64,000 bases of DNA from Capra hircus (Eukaryota; Chordata; Mammalia; Artiodactyla; Bovidae). Of this stretch, positions 1 through 12,035 are shown piece after piece. How positions within the stretch are numbered: the first letter of the stretch is position 1; each line of letters opens with the position of its first letter. The DNA lies in assembly GCF_001704415.2 (NCBI RefSeq), contig NC_030826.1, positions 28,577,324-28,641,323 of the forward strand, written 5' to 3'. A program made the translations under genes and the position numbers. The notes below the pieces were generated by a model. That model searched no databases. It saw only the letters and a list, made by a program, of their open reading frames with translations, and was not told the DNA's origin.

Positions 1-183
1 AATTGGTAGAAGGCATAAGAATTTAAGTAAGTCTTCCGTGCAAATTAATTGCTTTGGAGAAGGATAATTACTTCCAGAACCACAAGAAGAATTACAGAGA
101 CAGTTTAAGGTCCCAGAGGCCAGAAGATTTTTCTGGCTCACATAGCACTTCAGCTCTTCCATTTTTATTTATTATTTGCTTTT

Positions 184-276
184 AGGGGGAGTCCCTGGTG
201 GCTCAGATGGTAAGGAATCTGCCTGTAATGCAGGAGACCTGAGTTCAATCCTTGGGACGGGAAGATCCTCCAAAGT
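184..276 (+). repeat. Bov-tA/CHR SINE, tRNA-like head only
   Basis: Recognisable tRNA-derived head (CCTGGTGGCTCAG with the TTCAATCC B-box region), truncated after the head. Confidence 0.75.
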
Positions 277-464
277 TAACAAACTCTACTGAGTGTCTAT
301 TATGGACCAGCCCAGGTGCCTATCTTCCTCAAAGCACTGATCCCATTTTGCAAGCAGTATTTAATACTATCATTATCTGCATGCCTGGATGTACCCTCCT
401 TATGTGTTATCAACTCCATAAAAGGGTACCTGTAAATTTTCCACATTAGCTGTAATTTTAACAG

Positions 465-498
465 TGATAAAATGGTAAGCATGATAAAATGGTAAGCA
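465..498. repeat. 17-bp tandem duplication
   Basis: TGATAAAATGGTAAGCA occurs twice in direct succession (465-481, 482-498). Confidence 0.8.
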
Positions 499-514
499 GC
501 AGTTAATCCTCGAG

Positions 515-655
515 GAGGGCTTGCTTTATGCAAAGCACCTTCTATGCATATAATTTAATCCTCCCAACAATGCTATAAGCTGGATGTACTTTATCCTTTT
601 CTCACAAATTAAGAAAACAAGGCACAACGAAGTTAAGTAACTTGCCCTCGAAGAG
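515..655 (+). repeat. MIR SINE remnant
   Basis: Ends in the typical MIR order: ATTTAATCCTC, then an AAGAAA-type stretch, then AAGTAACTTGCCC. A second, weaker MIR-like stretch follows at about 705-800. Confidence 0.6.
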
Positions 656-1423
656 TTGAAAACTTTTATTCAACACCAATGATTATGGGGGAGCTTGTCC
701 TGTGAGATGCTTTAAATACAGCATTTTCTTTCAACTTTCACAACAGCCTGCAAAGCAAGTCTGATTATTCCTACTCTGCAGATAATGAAACTGAGGTCAA
801 GAAAGGCCACGTTGCTCTCTGGCCTTGAGGCAGTGGTGGAGCTGGTCTTCCATCTCAGCTGTCTGCCACCAAGCCAGTGCTGTCCACAGTGTCCCAACAG
901 TGCCCAGACTTACGGGTTTCATGGGGCAGAAGTATTTCCAAACAAGCTGTGGAGGTGGGGAGGGGGGATTTATATAGACCGATTATACACGTTGCCATCT
1001 ATGTGGACATTCCAAAAACCACAACAGACAACACTCTCATCTGCTTTTACTACCATGGTGAAAAAGCAAGATGTTAATACTCGAAACCAGAGAGAACCAC
1101 ATAACAGACTATAAATCAGAAAATTCCTACTGAAATAAAAATGACCTTGTTCTTAATTTTCTCACAATAGCAGACACCAGCGAAAACTGTTATGGCCAGG
1201 TGCAGTGTTTTAGAACCACGTCCCCACTACTGGGGCACCCAGGGGCTACTCTTAAAACCTCTCCAGTGAGCTCCTCCACATCTACATGTAGCCACGTATC
1301 CAGGTTTGTTACATGGGGCATCTCTCCAGCCAGCTACCTTTCTACTCATCTTTCTTCCCCCAGAAAACAAAGTGGAACAGGGTTATGTTATCCATTAAAA
1401 AAAAAAAAAAGATTATTTTTCTA

Positions 1424-1584
1424 TGTGGACCATTTTTTAAAGCCTTTATTGAATTTGTTACAATACTGCTTCTTTTTTCTTTTTGCTTTTATTGGCTGCA
1501 AGGCATGTGGGATCTTACGGTTTGAACCTGCATCCCCACTATCAGAAGACAAAATCTTTACCACCGGACTGCCAGGAAAGTCCC
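1424..1584 (-). repeat. CHR-type SINE
   Basis: Antisense copy with GGCATGTGGGATCTTA and the terminal CAGGAAAGTCCCC that mark the head of this family. Confidence 0.75.
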
Positions 1585-2509
1585 CTTATTTATCGATTCT
1601 TAAAAATTAATTCTCCAGGACTTCTCATAAGAGACCAAAATAGCTTTTGATACTGAAATCCTTTGTAAAGTGATTTTCAAAAATTCTTTTCAAAGCACTA
1701 AAAGTGCTGCCTTTGAAAAACCCAACAAAAAGACAAGCTTCATGTAAAACTAATTCTAAGAATAACCTTAGTGCTACCTGAAATTTCCTATGCGCCCTCC
1801 TGTTGCACACAGCTTTTCTCAACTGGTGAGACCATTATAATCACCGTCTCCAAGAAGCACTGTGAATAGAAGTTAATGCTTTTCAGCAATTTTCAACTCT
1901 CTGGCTTCAGGACTTTGGATTATGAATTGCAAGCTAACCGATTCGAAAGCACGCCACTTTCATTTTAATTTCACATTTATTCTTGCCAGAGAAAAATACT
2001 TTTTCATGAAAGAGCAGTAACATCTTATGCCTAACATCCCAGAATTTAATTGTTTGGAAGGCATTTTCATAGGACTTATCTTTCTGGCAACTCCTAGTGT
2101 TCCTTGGAAAACTTCACGACTGCAGAGAGGCATAAATTTCTTAAGTCAGGTACCAGAAACTCTCGACTGCCCGACACAGTAAGGAAATGTGGTTTCCAAA
2201 TATTCACATTAAAAAAGTCACCCCACATTAATTATGCCTCAAGAAAAAGGATTAAAAAGTCACTCTCTTGGCGATTTATGGACACACATTTTTCTAAGAA
2301 TTACAACATCATAAAGTATACCTAATAAACCACAGTGAAGACTGTTTAATCTTTCTGATGATTAAGAAGGGTCTTGAGGATTTGCATTATAAACAAGATT
2401 TGTCTTGGCATTACAGCAACATGCCAAGTAATAGGGAATTCTCACTGAAGACAGGTCATGTGACAGTGGACTGTATTCTATCACTAAAGTAGAATTCAGC
2501 TTTTAAACA

Positions 2510-2640
2510 ACTGGCTTTGGGTCCAGACAGCCCTGCATTGGAATCTTGGCTTTCCATTTCTCATCGGTGGGGACTTAGGCAAGTTACTTAAGCTCTTAAA
2601 GATTCTTCTCCTGGGTGTGAAGAAAATTCCTCTGCTGGAA
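2510..2640 (+). repeat. MIR SINE remnant
   Basis: Contains the MIR core order GGCAAGTTACTTAAGCTCT after a GGAATCTTGGCT segment. Confidence 0.55.
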
Positions 2641-2805
2641 TGCTGAAAGTAAAAGTTATTCATTTACATCAGTGACTTGAGGCACAAGCTGGCCTTGGCC
2701 TCAGTACCTTTTTTGTAAAGAAGGGAAAGAACCCACCCAAACAGCCTAATAATACGAGGATACTAGGCCTGACAAGTTGCTAACTGATTCATCTTAAATC
2801 TGGAT

Positions 2806-2853
2806 GATAACTGCCCTAGAATTACCTCAGATAACTGCCATAGAATTATCTGA
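2806..2853. repeat. 24-bp imperfect tandem duplication
   Basis: GATAACTGCC(C/A)TAGAATTA is repeated head to tail at 2806-2829 and 2830-2853 with a few changes. Confidence 0.75.
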
Positions 2854-2991
2854 AATGTTTGGGAAGAGGAAGGTCAGGGAGAGGGAAGATGTGAGAAACA
2901 AGACAGTAATTAAACAGAGGCCTGAGTAATACAGAAGCTACCTCCTTCCCGTTCTAAGAAACGGTCTCCCTGAAAATCCAGAGGTTAATGA

Positions 2992-3006
2992 GCGCCCCCT
3001 GGTGGC
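2992..3006 (-). promoter_or_regulatory. CTCF-like motif at SINE boundary
   Basis: On the minus strand this reads GCCACCAGGGGGCGC, a full match to the CTCF core. The CCACCAGGG part comes from the SINE head and the GGCGC part from the junction or flank. Occupancy cannot be judged from sequence. Confidence 0.55.
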
Positions 3007-3195
3007 TCAGATAGTAAAGACTCTGCCTGCAACGCAGGAGACGCCGGTTGGACAAATCCCCTGGAGAAGGAAACGGCAACCCACTCTAGTATCCTTGCCT
3101 GGAGAATTCCATGGGCAGATTAGCCTGGTGGACTACAGTCCATGGGGTTGCTAAGAGTGGGACAGGACTGAGTGACTAACACTTTCACTTTCCCA
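2993..3195 (+). repeat. Bov-tA SINE
   Basis: tRNA-like head followed by the BovB-derived body (CTGGAGAAGGAAACGGCAAC to TGAGTGACTAACAC). Its 5' boundary makes a CTCF-like motif. Confidence 0.85.
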
Positions 3196-3551
3196 TAGGG
3201 CGACTCTCTAAATTCCATCCCTAGCTTTGGTTGCCGTTCCAGTAGAAAGAGGCCCTATTATTTAAGAACAAAACAAAACAGAATGTTCAAGACAGTTGTT
3301 ATATTCCAGTTGAGTGTTTGATTTCTCCTAGAAAAGTCTTAATTATTCACATGATAGTCCTTAAATACTTTCATAATATATTTAATAACTCGGTTTGGTG
3401 TTTTTTAATGTCTGGTGCTTAATTCAGCAAATTCTGAGATCACCACGAAACCAGATGCTGCCAGATTTCAAAATGTGGTTAGACTGCAAGGATTTGCAGA
3501 ACAGAGTCAATTATTACTGCACCGTGCTTGGTACGCCTTATAATTAATAAC

Positions 3552-3611
3552 CAGCAGAAATTATTAATAGAAGTAAAAGTTACTAATTTACATCTTCTTG
3601 CACCATAGGTT
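3552..3611. repeat. Inverted repeat, left arm (60 bp)
   Basis: Reverse complement of 4004-4063 without any mismatch that I could find. Begins CAGCAGAAATTATT and ends CACCATAGGTT. Confidence 0.9.
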
Positions 3612-3634
3612 TAGCACATAAATATTATAAGATG

Positions 3635-3872
3635 TGCTATGTCTGGGGGTTTCCCAGGTGGCACTAGTGGTAAAGAATCCACCTGCAATCCAGGAGACAT
3701 CAGAGACACAGGTTTGATCCCTGACTTGCAAGATCCCCTGGAGGAGAGTATGGCAACCCACGCCAGTGTTCTTGCCTGGAGAATTCCCATAGACAGAGGA
3801 GCCTGGCGGGCTACAGTTCATAGGGTTGCACAGACTTGGACACAACTGAAGCGACTTAGCTCACATGCACAC
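3635..3872 (+). repeat. Bov-tA SINE with 11-bp target-site duplication
   Basis: Full Bov-tA copy. ATTATAAGATG occurs on both sides (3624-3634 and 3873-3883), so the insertion limits are firm. Inserted between the arms of the 60-bp inverted repeat. Confidence 0.88.
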
Positions 3873-4003
3873 ATTATAAGATGAGTAATAATCAGTTACC
3901 TATTAGCAAATAGTTATTAATATTAAATCAGGAAACAATATTTAGCTATGTTTCTAATATACAATTTAGGTAATACTAAAATGGGTTTGCACACCTCTAC
4001 TGG

Positions 4004-4063
4004 AACCTATGGTGCAAGAAGATGTAAATTAGTAACTTTTACTTCTATTAATAATTTCTGCTG
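4004..4063. repeat. Inverted repeat, right arm (60 bp)
   Basis: Partner of 3552-3611, separated by 392 bp that contain a Bov-tA SINE. Either a local inverted duplication or terminal inverted repeats of an unknown element. Confidence 0.9.
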
Positions 4064-4736
4064 TAAATTGGATCCCATGTGCAGACTTCCAAGCACTTGG
4101 TAGAGAAAACAGCTCTGCTAACATGAGGTCAATATATTAAAACTTGTGGATTTTGATAAAATAAAAACTCCTTACATAATAAACTAACTGGGCAGTAACA
4201 AACCATAACCAGACAGAGGGTAAAGTTACAAACTGAACATATCAGAATGCTCTAATTGTGTTAAAAATAAGGCCTCAATTGTTCACTGAAATTAAACTTT
4301 TATTTGAAACCTTACTGGGTAAATAACTGAATACTAGAAATCATGCAACTATCTAAACCAACCTCTCTGGTGACATATAAGGATGATACTTGGAGAAAAA
4401 TACATTTTCACAACATCTTCTATTGTTTTATCTAAAAAGCTACATTTTCACCATGCTTAAAATTGGGCAGGAACAATCCATTTCCTGAGATACCAAAGTC
4501 TGGGTCTTTGGTATAAACCATGGATAAAGGAAAGGGATGGTAAGAGAGGCCCAATTTGAGGTCAGTTGTAAACTCAGACTTAAGGGATTAGTTTACGTAA
4601 CAGGTCACATATATTTTCCTAAATTGATCAGATCATGAATTTCTAATAAAATAAAAAGATTTTAATACTTGACATGGTTGGTAGGAAGTAGAGGTGATGT
4701 CACAACTGACTTCACACAGGTGCCTCCCATGAGTGA

Positions 4737-4966
4737 AGTGAGTGAGTGAAGTCGCTCAGTCGTGTCCGACTCTGCGACCCCATAGGCTGCAGCCTACCAG
4801 GCTTCTCCCTCCGTCCATGGGATTCTCCAGGCAAGAATACCGGAGTGGGTTACCATTTCCTTCTCCAGGGGATCTTCCCGACCCAGGGATCGAACCGGGA
4901 TCTCCCGCATTGGAGGCAGACGCTTTTATACCCCCACCTAGTGACTTAGCAGCAGCAGCAGCAGCA
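4737..4966 (-). repeat. Bov-tA SINE with CAG run
   Basis: Antisense copy (CGCTCAGTCGTGTCCGACTC start), followed by an (AGC)n stretch at about 4949-4966, a common tail-adjacent sequence (GACTTAGCAGCAGC) in these SINEs. Confidence 0.85.
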
Positions 4967-5495
4967 AAAAACCTCCCAAACCAGGGGTATTGTCACTTCT
5001 AGAACCATAAAGTGAAGAAGTCACATCTCAATAACCTACATAATCGGGGAGGAAAAAAGTACGGTTTCTACTGATACGAGTCTCTAGGAAAAGGAAAGGA
5101 ATTGTTCAAAACTTTGGGAACTGCACTGAGCAGAATCATGGCTCAAGAGCATCATCGAGGTTCTGCTGCTGGACTACTTTCACCGCAGTCTAGACAGGTA
5201 GCAACGCGGGGCTTGGTGTAAACACAGTGCTAATAGAAAACACGAGCTGCCTGCAACGGTCAAGGTTACACCCAACTAAGTAAGTTCTTGCTATGCGTCT
5301 TGCTTCGCCAGCATATTCACTGTAAAACATATAACGGACCCTTAAAATAGAAATCGAGATTATAGGCAATATTTCAGAAACCAGGTCTTCCTCAAGCTGT
5401 GGAAAAAATCTGGGTGGCCCAGATTCCTTCCTTTCTTAAAATAAGACTGCTTGTCCTCCCACTCTAGCAAGAGGTGGAAATGTTTACATGGATAC

Positions 5496-5590
5496 ATCTG
5501 ATGTGTTGCCACAGCTCTTAGCAATAAGTCCTTCAAAAGGGCGATCTTTTCCTTCAGTTTCTGCAACAAAGCTCTGATTGTCACGGTAAG
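5496..5590 (-). CDS. STX8: STX8 coding exon 3
   Basis: 95-bp exon preceded by a pyrimidine-rich tract and CAG acceptor (5591-5593). The donor is GTATCC at 5495. It encodes LTVTIRALLQKLKEKIALLK then DLLLRAVATHQ and two bases of the next codon. The donor is a weak match beyond GT, but the phase agrees with the next residue (Ile) expected in STX8. Confidence 0.95.
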
Positions 5591-8500
5591 CTGAAAAGAA
5601 AAGAACATAGCCTAAGTATGCTAGTCCAGAGGTGTGGAATCTCCTAAAAATATCATGTAAATGCTGCTTTACAAACTGATTCCATCAGGGGAAGGCTGGA
5701 AGAGACATCAAGCCTCCCAATGATAACCTCAAGATTGTATGGAGTCTTAATGGTTGCCTGGGCCAGCCACTCATCTAACACTTATACCCAATCCTATGAC
5801 CTGACCAGGTGGTAAGTTGGTCCATCTATGAACCCTGATTTTGCTCTCACAATCAGCTGAATTCTGGCCCTTGAACATCTACCTTTGGATCCTAGTTGTC
5901 TACCAGGAGCCACACAAGAAATTGCATGTACCCCATCTTTGTTCACCAGCAAAAACCCCACAGTTCCCTAACCCACACTGCAAAGAACAAGATGTCAAGC
6001 CCCATGGCCATCCTGGACAGTCTTCCCTAAACACACTGGTATCCTTACAACCCATTAAAAGTTTTATAGCAGTGTGGCCTTTCTTTACAAGAGGAATGTT
6101 AACCACATATGACTCTTTTTTCCAGGAGTGTGTGAATTTTCTCCTATTTACAAACCCAGAGTCAAGTTTTGTTTGTGACTCTAAGTGCTGCCTTAAAGGA
6201 CGGTGGAGAGGTGGGAAGAAAGCCTCTCAGGAATTTAAAAATATGAAAAATAAAATCAACCCTATAGAGTAAACATAGTCAACCACGGATATAAACAGAG
6301 GCATGTTTAGAAAGACAAGATTGTCACAAGTTTCATTTGCTACCTTGTTAAAAGGAACAATTATACGACTGCAGTGAAGCAGGGGCTCTCTCCTTGGATT
6401 AGTGGGGTCACAGAAGGAAAACACAGCAGAACAGCAGAGGCTGGCCAAGGACGACATACATCAAGCAACCCGCAAAGGTGTCAGCAGCCAAGAAAAATCT
6501 AACCGTAACTGTTCTAATACCTCTGGGAACCACGGAAAAACCACCCACAATGTCTATGGGGAAATGCCACGGAAGGCAGATCTTTCCAGAGCAAAACAGA
6601 CAAACAAAAGAACAATGAACACACACACACACACAAACAAAAGAACAATGAACACACACACATACACACACACACACACCCCACACCCCAGGTCTAAGAG
6701 TCTACAAAATTAAAGATCAAAAGCATTTAACAGATGAAAAAGTATGTAGTCATTAAAAAGTATGAATGACATCTAAATTTGTTAACATAGAAAGATACTC
6801 ATCGTAATTTATTAAAAGAAAAAGAAATCAAGTCATAAAATGCAATGTCACTCACGTGGAGAAAAAACAACCCAGGAACTAAAGACATCAAAACATCAAG
6901 TGTGGTTGTCTCTAAGTAGCCGGATTTCTTAATATTTTATAAGAAAGCTATTATTTTCAGGAAAAAAATTCTGTTATGAGAAGTTAACAGAAGCTTTCCA
7001 AAGCACAGAAAAGGATGAAAGCCTAATTCATATTTTAAGCTAACACAACATTGGTAACAAGCACTGACAGGAGATAAGAGGAAAAAAATAAGCCATTTGC
7101 CAATCTCCCCTAAGGATTATAAATGTAAAAGCCTTTCAAAAATATTAGCAAAGCAAATTCAGAATTACATTAAAAATGACAGTGTGCCATCACCAAGCAG
7201 AATTTATCTGAGCAATTTAAAAATACTTCGATGTTAGAAGATCTAATAATACAGCTAATAGTATTAATAACTAAAGTTATTAGTAGTATTAATAACTAAA
7301 AATAGAATAAACATATGATTAATACAACCCAGGGGAAATTAATTAAAAACATGACAAAAACGAGGAAAGAAAACTCAGAATGGGTCAGCGCTGCCTTAAC
7401 GGTAATATTATTTAACTTTGGTCTAGAGTTCTAACCAACGCAATAAGATAAGTTTAAGAAATACATAAGGGCTGGAAAGAAGGAAATGAAATTATCATTA
7501 TTTGCAGGTTAAAAATAGTCTATTTGACAAAGTTAAGAGGATCAACTGAAAAATGACTAGAAACAGGTGAAGAATTCATGGTGGTGATCAATCACAAAAT
7601 GGAAAAAATCCAGGGCATTCCTAAATTCAAGTAGGAAGAACTCTTCTACAAAGTATTTTTAAACATCATTAACAATATCAAAAAAATCTAAAACATATCT
7701 AGCACAGTGCCTGGCCTACAGTAACTGCAGGAAATACCACCGAAGGAATGAGTGAAGGGAAAGAATCAACACCACAAAAATGTAAATGCTCCCCAATTTA
7801 ATCTATAAAAATACTACACATCTATCCAAAATCCCGTGTGCAGTGCTTTTATTAGAGAGGAGGTGTTAAACGAGGCACAGCACAAAATTCTTTTTAATAA
7901 AGCTCTGCAGGGCTTCCCCGGTGGCTCAGTGGTAAAGAGTCTGTCTGCCAATGCAGGAGACACGGGTTTGATTCCTGATCCAGGCAGATCCCACATGCCG
8001 TACATGGAGCAACAAGGCCTGTGCTCCACACCTGCTGAGCCTGTGCTGCAGAGCCTGGGAGCTGCAACCCCTAGAGCGCCCTAGAGCCTGTACTCCACAA
8101 CAAAAGAAGCCACTGAAACGAGAGGCCCACCTACCGAAACTAAAGAGTGGCCCCCACTCTTCACAACTAGAGAAAAGCCTGTGTAGCAATGAAGACCTGG
8201 CACAGCACCCCGCCCCCCAAGTAAACTAAGTAAGTAAAACTACGCAAAACTGCTGTTAGAGGAGGATAAAGGAAGGGAAATATAGAAAGATCAAAGATAT
8301 GTGTTACAAAGGGGGACTTACACAATCAGAGGTTAAATCCTTATTAAAAAAACTGCAAGGGTAGGATGCTAGAAGTTACCAATGGCTTCATTAGTGCAAA
8401 AGAACAGAAGGTCCAAAAACTGCAGCTGTGTAAAAATTCAGTGAATGAAACAGGAATTATTTCATGCTTGGGTAGGGATTAATCATTTAGCAAATGGGGA

Positions 8501-11500
8501 AAAATTACAATACACAAATTTCAAATATTGTAAATATTTCTGTGTTCTAAAAAAGATTAAAAAAGAGGAGAAAGTTTAAAGAAAATTTAGGTAATTAGAC
8601 AAACTATTTCTATTAATATAATCCCTGAGTATGAAAAGCCTTTCTAACTATTATCTTAGAAAAGGCCATGAATAAAAACAGTGATAATTTCAAGTAAAAC
8701 AAGTATTTAATTTTAAAAACAAGTATGTATATTTTTAAAAAGTAATTTATAAAATCAAAATCCAAATTAATAGAAAAAATATCTGTACCAAATGTGCCAG
8801 ATCAAAGCTTAATCAAAGCTTAGTTAACAAATAGGTAAGAAACACTTGGAAATTAAGAAATAATAAGCTAGGTTAAGAACATGTATAGGAATGTAACAGT
8901 CAATTCATAAAGGAAGAAATACAAACATCCAAAAAATAAATGAAAAGATGCTCAATGGCATAATAACTTTTAAAATGTATATTAAACTATCGTATACTTA
9001 ACAGAGAAAGACTTTTTTTAAAGTTCATCAGAATTGGTATAGACATGTGAATCTGAGACATTTTTTAAATGTTTAAAATTTTACACAACCTAAATCCAGA
9101 AAGCCTACATTGAGGAATTTAATGTCACCTGGGCAATAATTCAGCCACATGGAAAACTCATTTTTATAATTCAGTTCAGTTCAGTTCAGTCACTCAGTAG
9201 TGTCTGACTCTTTGCGACCCCATGGACTGCAGCGCGCCAGGCTTCCCTGTCCATCACCAACTCCCAGATCCTACTCAAACTCATGTCCATCGAGTCGGTG
9301 ATGCCATCCAACCATCTCATCCTCTGTCGTCCCCTTCTCCTCCTGCCTTCAATCCTTCCCAGCATTAGGGTCTTTTCAATGAGTCTATTCTTTGCATCAG
9401 GTGGCCAAAGTATTGGAGCTTCAGCTTCAAAATCAGTCCTTCCAATGAATATTCAGGACTGATATCCTTTAGGATTGACTGGTTGGATCTCCTTGCAGTC
9501 CAAGGGACTCTCAAGAGTTTTCTCCAACACCACAGTTTAAAAGCATCAATTCTTTGGCGCTCAGCTTTCTTCACAGTCCAACTCTCACATCCATACACGA
9601 CCACTGGAAAAACCATAGCATTGACTAGACGCACCTTTGTTGGTAAAGTAATGTCTCTGCTTTTTAATATGCTGTCTAGGTTGGTCATACCTTTCCTTCC
9701 AAGGAACAAGTGTCTTTTAATTTGATGGCTGCAGTCACCATCTGCAGTGATTTTGGAGCCCCCTCCAAAATAAAGTCTGTCACTGTTTCCATTGTTTGCC
9801 CATCTATTTGCCATGAAGTGATGGGACCAGATACCATGATCTTAGTTTTCTCACTGTTGAGTTTTAAGCCAACTTTTTCACTCTCTTCTTTCAATTTCAT
9901 CAAGAGGCTCTTTAGTTCTTTGCTTTCTGCCATAAGGGTGGTGTCACCTGTGTATCTGAGGTTATTGATATATTTCTCCCAGGAATCTTGATTCCCAGTC
10001 TGTGCTTCATCCAGCCCTTAGTAAAACAGTTTATTGGGCCTCCCAGACGGTGCTAGTGGTAAAGAACCTGCCTGCCAATTCAGGAGACGTAAGAGATGCG
10101 GGATAGACCCCTGGGTCAGGAAGATCCCCTGGAGAAGGGCATGGCAACCCACTCCAGTATTCATGCTTGGAGAAGCCCATGGACAGAGGAACCTGGTGGG
10201 CTATAGTCCATAGGGGCATACAGAGTCGGACACAACTGAAGTGACCTAGCAGAATGGTTTATCATCAGAAGATGATACTGGCTGAATGGATCAGGGATCT
10301 AAATGTAAAAAATGAAACCATGAATTTGCTAGAAGAAATCAGGAACAAATTCCTTTATAACCTACAAGTAGCAAAAGCTGTAAGTGAAAATGCAGAGGCA
10401 ATTAAAAATTGATAGGTTTATTAAAAAAAAAAACTAAAACTTTCATATGACAGAAGCTACCATGGCAAAGTCAAGCAACAAATGATAAAGGAGAGGACAT
10501 AATTACAATATATCAGAAAGAGCTAATCTCCCTAATACATAAAGAGCTCTTAAAATTAAAAAAAAAAAAAAAACAATAATCCAATAGAAAAAAATGGGCA
10601 AAAGACAGGGAATTAATTTACAGAATATATATACATATAGTGCTTCAGTTCAGTTCAGTTCAGTCGCTCAGTTGTGTCCGACTCTTTGTGACCCCATGAA
10701 TCGCAGCACACCAGGCCTCCTTGTCCATCACCAACCCCCGGAGTTCACTCAGACTCTTGTCCATTGAGTTGGTGATGCCATCTAGCCATCTCATCCTCTG
10801 TCGTCCCCTTCTTCTCCTGCCCCCAATCCCTCCCAGCATCAGAGTCTTTTCCAATGAGTCAACTCTTCGCATGAGGTGGCCAAAGTACTGGAGTTTCAGC
10901 TTTAGCATCATTCCTTCCAAAGAACACCCAGGGCTGATCTCCTTTAGAATGTACTGGCTGGATCTCCTTGCAGTCCAAGGGACTCTCAAGAGTCCTCTCC
11001 AACACCACAGTTCAAAAGCATCAATTCTTCAGCGCTCAGCTTTCTTAAGAATGTGAAAACATACTTCACTTCATATCATGAAAAATGCAAACTTAAAACT
11101 ACACTGGAAGGTGAAGAAGATTAACAGGTACAAACTTCCAGTTATAAAGTAAGGCAGTCAAGGGAATATAATGTACAGCATAGGGAATACAGTCAATAAT
11201 ATTATAATAATTTCATATGGTAAGATGGTAACTAGACTTATCTGTGATCACACTGTAATGTACAAAAATATCAAATCCCTATGCTGCATACCTGAAACAA
11301 ATATAATATTGTAATTCAATTATGCCTCAATTTAAAAAATAAATAAAATAAAATTACACTAAAATATTTTATCTCATTAGGTTGGCAAAAATTCAGGAAA
11401 TTGACAACGCCCTCTGCTGGCCAACCTGGGAAGCCAAAGGTGACAACCCCTGTGGAGGGTAATTTGGCAACAGTTTAAAAAAAAAAAAAGAAATCACAAA

Positions 11501-11991
11501 TGCCCTGGTTCTGAGAATTCACTCTTAAAAAGAAAAAAAAAAATCACAAAGCTATGTATTGCAGCATTATTCTTAAGAGCAAAATATAGGAAACAATCTA
11601 AATGCCTATTCTTAGGAGACAGGTTAATGAACTATAGCACACACAATAGGGGTTTCCTTGTGGTTCAATGGAAAAGAATCTGCCTGCCAGTGAAGGAGAC
11701 TTGGGTTAGATCCCTGGGTCGGAAAGATCTCCTGGAGAAGGAAATGGCAACCCACTCTAGTATTCTTGCCTGGGAGATCCCATGAACAGAGGAGGCTGGT
11801 GTGCTGCAGTACATGGGAAACAAAGGAATCAGACACAATTTAGTGACTAAACAACAACACACAGTAGAGCACTATAAAGTCCTAAGAAAAACCAAAAAGA
11901 TCTCAACGGATTAACATTTCTGTGATACTACTGTTAAGCGAAGAGCAAGATACAAAAGAGAAACCTTTTTGTTAAAGGAAGAGAAATGAGA

Positions 11992-12035
<44 letters not shown>

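Larger units (their letters stand above)
1..5495 (-). other. STX8 intron 3 (part)
   Basis: Intronic sequence left of exon 3. Holds SINEs at 184-276, 1424-1584, 2993-3195, 3635-3872 and 4737-4966, MIR copies at 515-655 and 2510-2640, short tandem duplications and a 60-bp inverted repeat pair. I looked for STX8 exon 4 and did not find it. The rest is AT-rich sequence without recognisable features. Confidence 0.8.

Noticed and set aside
184..276. tRNA-like box sequences in the many SINE heads
   Set aside because: They are tRNA-derived SINE heads with pol III box relics, not functional tRNA genes; no cloverleaf with intact anticodon arm was seen.
4949..4966. CAG/AGC run as a possible coding polyglutamine or disease-type repeat
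   Set aside because: It is the usual AGC-rich end of an antisense Bov-tA SINE in an intron.
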